A stretch of DNA of 32,628 nt, taken from positions 1 to 32,628 of the forward strand of contig JAUCBJ010006018.1 in NCBI GenBank assembly GCA_032718475.1, given 5' to 3'. Origin of the DNA: Nemertoderma westbladi (lineage: Eukaryota; Xenacoelomorpha; Nemertodermatida; Nemertodermatidae). The translations under genes and the position numbers were made by a program. Shown in pieces: positions 21,717 to 31,719 of this stretch (the first letter of the stretch is position 1; each line of letters starts with the position of its first letter). The notes below the pieces were generated by a model. It searched no databases and was not told the origin of the DNA. It saw nothing but the letters and a program-made list of their open reading frames with translations.

Positions 21717-23515
21717 ATAGGTTGTTTGTGTCCCATATAGGGTGTTTGTGTACCGTATAGGGTGTGAAGTGCTTATAATGATTTCAAATAGTTTCGAAAT
21801 GTAATGGAATACTCAAAAGAATATAGAATTCACTATCATAGCTTTCGTTTAAATTTATCCCAAATAGGTTGTTTGTGTCCCATATAGGGTGTTTGTGTCC
21901 CATATAGTGTGTTTGTGTTGTCAAAGCTTTTACGGGAGGCTGACCTACAAACCCTAGAACGAGTCTTTCTGTAATTCTTATGAGTGTTATCTAGTGCCTT
22001 GGGGTACCTGCCACACAGCTGGAACACTCACGAAAGTATGGGGGTATATATATATTATCTAATATATATATCTAACTGGATGTAGAATTAATTACTGTAA
22101 GTATAAACCCTCGGGGCTAACAAACTGCTTCAAAGGGGGTGATAGTTACGTGCAAACCGTTCCGTTATATTGTGTTGTTGGCGAGTAAATGTACGTATGA
22201 CTTATATATATGACAGGTAGGACACTATGTTTACTCAGTGCGTGGTAATCCTGCATGTTGCCTGCATAATATTAGTAGATGATATTTACTAGTTGGGGAA
22301 TAATATTGCAGTACTATGGACACACACACTTGCACTAAAATGAACCGAATCTATTACAGACAGGGCGCAATCTGCACTAACCATGTGGAAATCGAGTTGG
22401 TTTGATCTCTGGTCCTGTATATTCATTAACAACAGCAATGCAATAGTAGTAATTAATAATAAGGCAACAAGATGCATGCAACAAGTATCTAGTGCACAAC
22501 AAGATACTATGCACAATAAGATGTTATGCGAACAACAAGGTGAAATACTACGAGTCCTGCAATTAACATGACTCGTTCTGGCGGTAAAATTGATGTAAAG
22601 GTTATGCCTAAAGTAATGGGATGCACATCGACTATATAAAGGCACAGTAATGTTGTAAGAATAGAACAGCCAATAAGACGCAAGAATGCTTGCTCCGGTA
22701 GTTACCAATGAGAGTTCAGCAATACCACAACTGCTGCTAGGCAACATGTAAACAAGGTTCATGAAGTTATACAACACCAATCAGGCATAAATGTTATACG
22801 CAATGAAAATAAATGATTCTCTGACAAAATATAAGATTTCGGTATGCAGTTAGCCCGTGCAGCAAAATGTGTCCCAAATAGCGTGTGACTTTCTCAAAAT
22901 GATTCTAAATAGTTTCTAAATATAATGGAATACTCAAAAGAAAATATAATTCACTATCATAGCTTTAATTTAAATTTGTCCCAAATAGGATGTTTTTGTC
23001 CCATATAGGGTGTTTGTGTGCCAAATAGCGTATGACTTTCTCAAAATGATTTTACATAGTTTATAAATATAATGTAAATACTCAAAAGAAAATAGAATCC
23101 ACTATCATAGCTTTAATTTAAATTTGACCCAAATAGGTTGTTTGTGTCCCATATAGGGTGTTTGTGTCCCGTATAGGGTGTGAAGTGCTTATAATGATTT
23201 CAAATAGTTTCGAAATGTAATGGAATACTCAAAAGAATATAGAATTCACTATCATAGCTTTAATTTCAATTTTTCCCAAATAGGTTGTTTTTGTCCCATA
23301 TAGGATGTTTGTGTCCCGTATAGGGTGTTTGTGTCCAAAATAGCGTGTGACTTTCTCAAAATGACTTTAAATATTTTCTAAATGTAATGGAATACTCAAA
23401 GTAATATAGAATTCAGTATCATAGCTTTCATTTAAATTTGTCCCAAATAGGTTGTTTATGTCCCATATAGGGTGTTTGTTTCCCATATAGAGTTTTTGTG
23501 TATTGGTGTTTGAAT
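21717..23515 (+). repeat. Left repeat array of the foldback, about six units, interrupted
   Basis: Each unit carries CCCAAATAGGTTGTTTGTG and GTCCCATATAGGGTGTTTGT motifs, then GTGTGACTTTCTCAAAATGA (or AAGTGCTTATAATGATTTC), GGAATACTCAAAAG and ACTATCATAGCTTT. Unit starts are near 21717, 21857, 22978, 23127, 23273 and 23441, a spacing of about 140-170 bp. A 0.94-kb unrelated insert (about 21921-22861) splits the array. Confidence 0.85.
21921..22861. other. Insert inside the left foldback array
   Basis: About 940 bp unrelated to the repeat units and absent from the mirror-image right array, so it was probably inserted later. It starts after GTGTTTGTG and ends before TGTCCCAAATAGCG. I found no clear terminal repeats or target duplication. 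It includes an AT microsatellite (about 22048-22075), a TATA-like CTATATAAAGG (about 22631) and two overlapping short ORFs on opposite strands: 62 aa plus, 22383-22571, and 163 aa minus, 22289-22780. Neither resembles a known family. Confidence 0.55.
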
Positions 23516-23519
23516 ATTT

Positions 23520-24890
23520 TTTCCTTTATAAACTATGTAAAATCATTTTGAGAAAGTCACACGCTATTTGGGAAACAAACACCCTACTGTATATGGGTCA
23601 CAAACATCCTACTGTATATGCGACATAAACAACCTATTTGTGAAAAATTTAAATTAAAGCTATGATATTGAATTATATTTTATTTTGAGTATTCCAATAT
23701 ATTTATAAACTATTTGAAATCATTATAAGCAATACACACCCTATATGGGACACAAACACCTAATATGGGACACAAACAACATATTTGGGACAAATTGAAA
23801 TTAAAGCTATGGTAGTGAATTCTACATTCTTTTGAGTATTCCCTTACATTTAGAAACTATTTGAAATCATTATAAGCAATATACACCCTACCCTATACAG
23901 GACAAAAACACCCTATATGGGACAAAAACAACCTATTTGGGACAAATTGAAATCAAAGCTATGATAGTGAATTCTATATTCTTTTGAGTATTCCATGAGA
24001 TTTAGAAACTATTAAAAATCATTTTGAGAAAGTCACACGCTATTAGGGACACAAACACCCTATACGGGACACAAACACCCTATATCGGACAAAAACAACC
24101 TATTTGGGACAAATTGAAATTAAAGCTATGGTAGTGAATTCTATATTCTTTTGAGGATTCCATGAGATTCAGAAACTATTTAAACTCATTTTGAGAAAGT
24201 CACACGCTATATGGGACACAAAAACCCTATATGGGACACAAACACCTAATAGGGGACACAAACAACATATTTGGGTAAAACAAATTTAAATTAACGCTTT
24301 GATAGTGAATTCCATATTCTTTTGAGTATTCCATTACATTTAGAAACTACTTAAAATCATTATAAGAAATGTACACCCTATTCAGGACAGAAACACCCTA
24401 TACAGGACACAAACAGCCTATTTGGGACAAATTTAAATTAAAGAAATGATAGTGAATTATATTTTCTTTTGAGTATTCCATTATATTTATAAACTATGTA
24501 AAATCATTTTGAGAAAGTCACACGCTATTTGGGACACAAACACCCTATATGGGACAAAAACAACCTATTTGGGACAAATTTAAATGAAAGCTATGATAGT
24601 GAATTCTATAGTATTTTGAGTATTCCATTACATTTCAAACTATTTGAAATCATTATAAGCACTTCACACCATATACGGGACACAAACACCCTATATGGGA
24701 CATAAACAACCTATTTGGGACAAATTTAAATTAAAGCTATGATAGTGGATTCTATTTTCTTTTGAGTATTTCCATTATATATATTAACCGTAAATTCATT
24801 TTGAGAAAGTTACATGCTATTTGGTACAAAAACATTCTGTGTGGGACACAAACACCCTATATGGGACACTAACAACCTATTTGAGTCAAA
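23520..24890 (-). repeat. Right repeat array of the foldback, about nine units
   Basis: The reverse complement of the left-array unit. The landmark AACCTATTTGGGACAAAT or a close variant recurs near 23628, 23778, 23929, 24097, 24265, 24413, 24563, 24709 and 24872, a period of about 145-168 bp. Copies differ by scattered substitutions and small length changes. Each unit holds one to three copies of the 20-bp motif seen as ACACAAACACCCTATATGGG. Confidence 0.88.
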
Positions 24891-25577
24891 TTTAAGACTT
24901 ATTAAGGACTATTTGGGATGAAGTTGAGTCTGGGGGAGGAGGTTGCGATATCACTAATTTGATTGTCATTTAATTATTATTATACAAATGTATTTAGATT
25001 TATTCTAAGTGAATAAATTGCACCACATGAATAAATTGCACAATGAATAAAAAAAATATAAATTGCACAATATGAATAAATTGCACAACATGAAATTAAA
25101 TAACGTGACTATGATGACACTATAGCCTATAATGCATCACAGTCTTACAGGCCATTTGCAAGGCACCCACAGTATATCTTTAACCATAACTAGGGAACAA
25201 GTATTCCAAATGCCCTTATTTAGAATGGGAAATTCCACTATACAGTACATATACCTCAACCAGCTCTTGTCCCAAATACTTTGCTCTGTCCAGTATTGGT
25301 TGTTATAATGAGCCCCGGATTCGTAGTGGACACTTGGATTATATAACAGTGGTATTTACCATTAACCTTTATATAGCCAATAAGGGAGATGCCTAACTTT
25401 AGTAATGTTGGTATTGGTCCGATGACGAGGAGATGGCTCATATGATGATTGATTGGATGCCCCTATATTGGACAGGTTGGAAATCATTACACAACGTATT
25501 TGGGACAGGTAGGAATAATAGAAAGCCCCATAGAAGTGAAAAGAAATACCCTATTCTGGACAATGATGTAGATACTA

Positions 25578-25825
25578 TTGAAAATGAGATCAAAATTGGG
25601 GCGTTTGATGAAAAATTGACTAAGCAGATAAAGTTATAATGTGAAAATTTAGTATCTCGAAAAAATTGTAAAAAAAATACAAGATATTTCAATATTTCAA
25701 AAATTATAAACTCTCTGAATACTATTAAAATATTTTTTCTGACTAATTCTGAGGCGCTGAATCGAATGGAATTGGTTTTATGAGACGAAAGCGAAGTTGT
25801 GGACCCCTATCACAAAAGCTAAAAG
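25578..25825. other. AT-rich right flank of the foldback
   Basis: No gene or recognised repeat. It is unrelated to the corresponding left flank, which places the foldback edge near 25577. Confidence 0.5.
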
Positions 25826-26150
25826 CTGGCTGTCGGTTGTTGGCTGTCAGTTGTCCCCTGTCGGTTGTGTGCTGTCGTTGTCTGCTGTCAGTTGAGCCCT
25901 GACGGTTGTCTGCTGTCGGTTGAGCCCTGTCGGTTGTCCCCTGTCGGTTGTCTGCCTTCGGTTGTCTGCTGTCGGTTGTCTACTGTCGGTTGACTACTGT
26001 CGGTAGTCTGCTGTCTGTCGAATCCTGTCGGTTGTCTGCTGTCGGTTGAACCCTATCTGTTGTCGACTGTCGGTTGAACCCTGTCTGGTTTCTGCTGTCG
26101 GCGGTCGGTTGAACCGAATCGGTTGTCTGCTGTCGGTGGTCGGCTGTCTC
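25826..26150. repeat. Minisatellite, TGTCGGTTG-based
   Basis: Degenerate tandem copies of about 17 bp, based on GTCGGTTGTCTGCT, with variants such as GTCGGTTGAGCCCT and GTCGGTTGAACCCT. The ORF across it (25980-26165, minus) is a by-product of the repeat. Confidence 0.92.
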
Positions 26151-26334
26151 AAAGTAGTATCTCAATTTATTTGAAAAAATGTCAACATCGAGTCGTTATA
26201 TCAGCAGTAACTCGAAAACGAAAAAAGATACAGTCAAGCCAAAGCCGCTTTCGGATTTGGAACCGCCATAAAATTCTGGACAATTATACAGCATAATGTT
26301 TATTTTAGTTTTTCCTTCGACCTGGGGAGATCAA

Positions 26335-26410
26335 CAATTCCTGTATGAAAACAGGAATATTGATCCTTGAGCTGATTGGTTATTCACGGATCAATATTCC
26401 TGTAAGGAAC
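26335..26410. repeat. Short hairpin repeat, inverted partner of 20356-20430
   Basis: A 15-bp perfect inverted repeat, CAGGAATATTGATCC with GGATCAATATTCCTG, surrounds a loop of about 21 bases that includes GAGCTGATTGGTTATTCAC. The same sequence lies in the opposite orientation left of the foldback. Confidence 0.75.
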
Positions 26411-26497
26411 GGCTTGTCTACATTTTATTTATCACTTTTTGCGTTTTAAATTTCGTTTAAATTTTCAAAACAAATACAATTTTAAAAAATTCTAAAT

Positions 26498-26768
26498 TTA
26501 CTTTCACTTTCGTGTTTAGATTTAGTTTTACTTTCACTTTCATTTTATTATTAGTTTTACTTTCACTTTCATTTCAATTTCAGTTTTACTTTCACTTTCA
26601 CTTTCATTTCAATTTCAGTTTTACTTTCACTTTCGTTTAGATTTAGTTTTACTTTCACTTTCATTTTATTAATAGTTTTACTTTCACTTTCATTTTATTA
26701 ATAGTTTTACTTTCACTTTCGTTTAATATTCGTTTTACTTTCACTTTCGGTTAATATTTGTTTTAGTT
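26498..26768. repeat. Minisatellite of ACTTTCACTTTC units
   Basis: Tandem and interspersed copies of TTTTACTTTCACTTTCRTTT with variable spacers (TATTATTAG, CAATTTCAG, TTAATATTCG). Higher-order duplication of about 36-60 bp is visible. Confidence 0.92.
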
Positions 26769-27331
26769 TTAGCCATATTTTACCATTACAATCAATCTAG
26801 ACTAGGGGGCCTACCTTAAATTAACTCCCATTTCCTACCTGGACTGAATTTAACCATTCGCACATTTATATCTTTCTCCATGAATCACAATTATGTGAGA
26901 TTGCTATTTAGAATACCTTAAATCTATCTTTATATTGTTATGTACAGTTGTACAAGTTTTGGGTTGAACACCATAATATTATATTATCAATATACAGTAG
27001 GTTACATAGTTATATCCCTTTCCAGCACGCTGATAATTACTACGGTGAGCTGAAAGCAGTCTATAACAATATCCAAGGTTTAGTACTGTAGGCCTACTAC
27101 ATACTGTATATAAAAGGCTAAACCATCAGACACGAGTCAACTTGGTGCTTTGGGGCTGTGACTATGGGAACAAGTTATTTATTTAGCGATCAAAAATTAG
27201 ACAACGACAGACGACTAGGCCTACACTGTACGACAGACAACTCGAATGGTACCCACAACGCGCTAAGCCTTCGCTCACTTCGTGGCTCGCCCCACTTAAC
27301 ATAACATTAAGGGGGGGGGGGGGGGGGGGGG
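26769..27331. other. Spacer with no supported gene
   Basis: It holds an inverted copy (about 27267-27298) of the GC-rich GGGGCGAGCCACGAAGTGAGC word seen at 6092, followed by a G23 tract at 27311-27333. No coding signal. Confidence 0.5.
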
Positions 27332-27333
27332 GG
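27311..27333. repeat. G23 homopolymer tract
   Basis: 23 consecutive G directly at the left edge of the MITE candidate that begins at 27332. Confidence 0.98.
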
Positions 27334-28029
27334 TACACCATTTTGGTCCAAAATATGTCGAAATTTTTTTATGGTCTATTATAATGCACCATTGAATGGT
27401 GTTTCCAAATCTGAAAACCGCTATTTAATAGCTCTTTTAGTTTTCAAGTTATATAAATTTCCTATTAGGGAACCCTATTGAAATTACTATTACTAAATAT
27501 AATGAAAGGTCGATTATCTCCAAATATTTTTTTTATTAAATTGTCAACTTCAAAACCCTACTACTTCTACAATTTTTGAGTAATTAGTCTGAAACTTCCT
27601 GTAGGTGTCTAGATAGACACCCTGCATAAAAGTATCAGACAACTTTTCGAAATTCTTTGTTAATAAAATTTAATATTATTTATAACAAACCTAAAAATTA
27701 GCATAAATTTGCAGCGCCACCTAGCGGTGCAGAATTATTTTCACAAAATTTCACCTGATAGTTATATTGCCCCATCTTTGATCTATCATATAAAAAATTT
27801 TTCATGAGATTAGGTTCAAAACTGTAAAAGCCTTAGGGTTTTAAGCGCAACCAAGTTTTTTTTATTGTTAACTAGTATTAACTAATATTAAATAGCGAAA
27901 TAAATTGTTTTTCTGACCTGTCATGTAGAATAGCATCTTAGGCACCTATATGCCAAATTTTAGCCAAAACCAAACAATTTTGAAACGCTGAGAGTGATAA
28001 ATTGAAGAGTTGTCCGAAAATGGTGTACC
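27332..28029. mobile_element. MITE candidate, about 0.7 kb
   Basis: The left end GGTACACCATTTTGGTCC (27332-27349) is mirrored at 28012-28029; 13 outer bases match perfectly and the next five are mostly mismatched. If the ends are CACCATTTT, each is flanked by TA, as in mariner-type insertions. There is no coding capacity. The interior is AT-rich except for a short GC-rich word AGCGCCACCTAGCGGTG at 27713-27729. Confidence 0.55.
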
Positions 28030-28689
28030 ATGTACTTAACATGTTATAATAATACCGGCTTGAATGGTGGCTCTCAAGGACTATCGTTTGAAATACAATG
28101 ATTGTGCCAAGTGCATTCAGAGAGCTCTTATACAGTATGGCTAATTAATACTTCAATATTTATCAAATGTATGAGTTGGCCACAAAATCACGTAAGGCAT
28201 TATTGCGGTAATATATATTGTACAGTACGTGATAATTACAATTACTGTATGATGATTATGCTAAGCGTTTCACTTTTCAATGCTCTAGATAACAAATTGT
28301 TTAAAGAACTGTTGTTGCATTACCAATAGAGATTGGAGCATTTATTTTAATTTAATTTTAATTTTATACCATTATTACCCTGTATATTTATTAGTTTAAT
28401 AATAATTAATTTAAAGGAAACGAAAAATTGTAAGGATTTCAATCAACAGAACATTGTTTGTTAAATAACATATGTATTTATGAAATAAAACCTGTTCCGA
28501 GTTTAAAGACTTCCTGGGGGGGGGGGGGGGGGGGGGGGGGGGGAATACAAATGGAGGTCTACATTGAATATTATGGTTGTGTGAGCCATCTTCACCTACA
28601 GTACTATAATACTACTACTAGGATCGGCATGCTGCATTGCAGCTGCATTTTAAGAATGCTGTACCGGCCTGTCGACAAAATTGCGCCAC
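28030..28689. other. AT-rich spacer with a G28 tract
   Basis: No supported gene. The G28 homopolymer lies at 28516-28543. Confidence 0.5.
28516..28543. repeat. G28 homopolymer tract
   Basis: 28 consecutive G. The open frame spanning it encodes poly-Gly and is not a gene. Confidence 0.98.
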
Positions 28690-29895
28690 CATAACTCCCT
28701 AACACCCATGAAATTTGCTAGATCATCCGCATCTTCAAGGCCAGTGTCCTTTAAGATACACTTCCAATGTTATATAGTGTCTGGTTGGAGATGTGGGTAT
28801 TGTACTTGACACAATGAACCCCGGCGTAGCATTCTTGTGAATGTGCCATCCAGAGATTTGGTGTCCTCAGCAGTTACAGCCCAGCATGGACTCCCAAAGG
28901 AGTACTGGAACTACTGCTGCTCTAAATAATCGGACCTTAAGTTTCCGATTAATTTTCTGCGACTTCAAAATCTTGGAAAGCCTACTCAATTCAAAGCTGC
29001 CCATGCCTTTCCCTTTGGTGTGCGAAGGTCCTCACCTGACTTCCCGATCCATGATCCCAGGTAACAGAATTCGTCCACATGCTCAAGCATCCCATCCTTC
29101 AAGCTTATGCTGATATGGTCAGGGACTTGCTGAGGACTTGCAGTTGACTGTCAAAATGTTGGTCTTTTTGGAATTAATAAAATGACCAACACTAGAAGCA
29201 GCCTGTTCTAATGAGCTGAGGAGCCGTTGGGCTCCCTCTAGTGATTCTGAGAGTACTCCTAAGTCATCAGCAAAGTCTAGATCAGTTAGGTACTTGGCAG
29301 GATTTCCTCGACTTCTGGAGCCAGTAGGTGGAGTTACCATCACCCCATCATCATTATGATGATCTAAGGACATGCGTAGAACATAGTCAACCACAAAGAA
29401 TGAACAAGAATGGCGCAAGTGTGTCTCCTTGGAGGACTCCCCATAATACTTCAAATGGTTCTGTGTCACCATCAACAGTAGACACAAATGTTGTCGAACC
29501 ATGACTGATTCTATGACCATGACTGGTTGTACTGATTGCTGCAATAATTTCATCAGGAATCCCATATAATGAATGTATGCTGAACTTACGTGAGCGATAG
29601 ACTGAATCAAAGGCCTTGAAGAAGTCAACAAAGATAACAGCCAGATGCTTGTCTTTCCTTTTTGATAATTCTTCAATTATCCTTCTACGACACCCATTCT
29701 GATTTCCACGGAGCAGTCTCTCAATGGGAACCCTGATGCGATTTAATAGAATTCTATTGTATAGCTTTGCAGCAATCGAGATCAATGAGATTCCCCGAAA
29801 AGAACCATAGAGTGTTAGGTTGCCCTTCTTGGGAACTGGCACCAACTTATTTGTTTTCATTTGTTGTGGTACTCTTGTTGTTCTGTACATGTCTA
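28690..29895 (-). pseudogene. LINE reverse-transcriptase fragment, 5'-truncated
   Basis: A non-LTR retrotransposon relic. On the minus strand the RT starts abruptly at about 29895 and reads VPVPKKGNLTLYGSFRGISL, IAAKLYNRILLNRI, RGNQNGCRR, AVIFVDFFKAFDS (the RT motif A region) and GVLQGDTLAPFLF. A frameshift near 29400 moves it into VDYVLRM and then YLTDLDFADDLGVLSESLEG, which contains the catalytic FADD motif. Further breaks follow, with a VDEFCYLGS segment near 29070 and the C-terminal block KDTGLEDADDLANF...RELWWRN near 28700-28750. The endonuclease and N-terminal RT are missing. It is the same family as the copy at 3.8-4.7 kb but better preserved. The clade cannot be fixed by eye. Confidence 0.88.
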
Positions 29896-31719
29896 CTATG
29901 ATGGGATAGATGGGCTATGTATAACAATAATAATATATATGGCCTACTATAATAATATCTTATTTAGATTTAACTGTTACCTGGGTATCTAATACATTTG
30001 AATAAATCGATGCGAAACACTGCAGGGGCATAAACAACAACTGTCTGTATCTCCACCGATACTGCCCCCCCATGGTGTGGTGTTCCTTTTTTAATAAAAG
30101 CCTAAAAATCGCTCTTTAGCCTTTGTTGAGGGTATAGTTAGTAGGCCTACAGTATACAGACTTTTAAGTAATATAAATTCAAAAATTCCACCCCATTATT
30201 TAACAATTTTCATAAACCCATTGAAATGAATGATTAAGTTCGCTATATACATTAATTTTACAAAATATTAAAAGCAGCTGCCTTTTTAAACTGCCTTTGA
30301 CTTGTCTTAGTCAAAAGCTTTAGTTTTAAGTAAATTCAATCGTTTTTATTAACTGTTATTAGATCGGTAACAGATTTGCAAACCATTTGTGCGTCTCTTT
30401 GGTGGGAGCCCAGGGGCAAGGTCTACTACCCCCCTATAGCTACGCCCTCTCATGTCCACCATATACCTCATTGGTTTTACTTTACTACCTAAATAAGGAA
30501 ATAAAGGGAACTAGTGCGTTGTCGTTCAATTACCAGGTGACAATGATATCGAATGACTTCACGGAATGGCCTGACCCAGTTGTACTGCGCGTGTAGCGAT
30601 CCCCACCTTAAATAAGTGTAATAATAAAGTAATAAAAAGTGTAATAATTACCATGGAGAACCTTATATAAATTATAGTCAATTTAAGTTGTGGGGCGAGC
30701 GACGAACATAAGCGAGCTTAGCATACAGGTACAGTACCACTAACTCAAATCGGTGTGTCTGTTGATCTGTTGTTCTGTTTGTAACTGTCTAGCAGTTATA
30801 TTAAATTTATTTACCCAAAAATTATTAGGCTTGGCATCAGCTGGTTGCTAGGAGACTGCAGGATATATCAGGTGGGTTTGAAATTCAGCAATACCGGTAC
30901 AATGCAGCAGCAATTAATAATGTGGCCTTGGAAAGTGTGGTAGGCCTATTTCACTTTCTTCAGCCATTCCAGCATTTCCAGATTGCAGAGTTCAGAGTAT
31001 TCAGTTATTCGCGACTATTAAGCCATATCATGTACCGGTACGGTACCTTAATCTTATTAAACATATGTTTTACAGTACGGTACCGGTACTGTTACAGTGG
31101 TACAGAGTTACCGGTACCGTCTCCAGGTCGTTGGCGCCACCCACCAATCGGATCGGCAAAGGCAACCATGGAAGTTTTGAAATTATGCGGACTTAAGACT
31201 GACTGCATATTGTCAGGTTGTACCAGCTGACCTTTATTCCATGTTCCGGTATCCACTACTGCACTAGGTACCCCAACAGCTCAAATACTGCAATACCCAG
31301 CAACGTTTTTGGAATTGTACCAGTACTCAAACAACTCGCCATCAAGGCCACCGCCTCTGTCTGTCGCAGTGTTTGGCTCGACTTTTGGTATCGCTACTGC
31401 GCTAGCGCTATGGGCAAACTGGACTAACCGATGAGCGAGACCCGATGACTGAAGAATGCATTGAATTTTTTGAGTAGTTTGACTGTGGACTTCTATGACA
31501 TCGATGCCAAGCTGCCAATGCAAAAGTTTTTTTTTAAGTAAAAGTTTGGTTAAATTTTCTTAATTATTTATTTAAATTTCTTAAGTACCGATTTTGGGAT
31601 AGAATTGCTCAATTTTAATCTGTATCTAATAACTGACCCTCGTCCTGCGCGATGGCCCCATGAACGTGTTTATTTGTTTAGTTACGTATAATTTGATAGA
31701 TTGATTAAATGTTTAGAAA
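29896..31719. other. Spacer upstream of the plus-strand TRIM-like gene
   Basis: Mostly unassigned AT-rich DNA. It includes a GGGGCGAGCGACGAA word (about 30693) related to the dispersed GC-rich motif, and a cluster of ACCGGT palindromes around 31035-31115. Short ORFs show no domain. The promoter of the downstream gene must lie near its 3' end, but no clear TATA or initiator was identified. Confidence 0.5.

Larger units (their letters stand above)
21012..25577. mobile_element. Giant 4.6-kb foldback element
   Basis: Arms of about 700 bp (21012-21720 and 24875-25577) are inverted copies of each other with moderate divergence. Both ends begin TAGTRTCTACATCATTGTCC. Both arms carry the same order of landmarks: AGAATAGGG, AATGATTTCCAA, CCAATATAGGGGCATCCAAT, GATGACGAGGAG, ATCCGGGGCTCATTATAA, TTTGCAAGGCACCCACAG (or complements) and the GAATAAATTGCAC repeats. 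Between the arms two arrays of a roughly 150-bp unit face each other and meet near 23520. A TA dinucleotide lies at each edge, which could be a target duplication or chance. No transposase was found. This is a foldback-type non-autonomous element or a very large MITE. Confidence 0.85.

Noticed and set aside
21717-24890. A CRISPR-like array
   Set aside because: Units are long (about 150 bp), degenerate and arranged in two opposed arrays in a eukaryotic context, without constant short repeats and unique spacers.
25980-26165. 61-aa ORF with TTDSVQPTADSR-like repeats
   Set aside because: It is a direct translation of the TGTCGGTTG minisatellite.
28458-28694. 78-aa ORF with a poly-Gly stretch
   Set aside because: It is created by the G28 homopolymer and has no other support.
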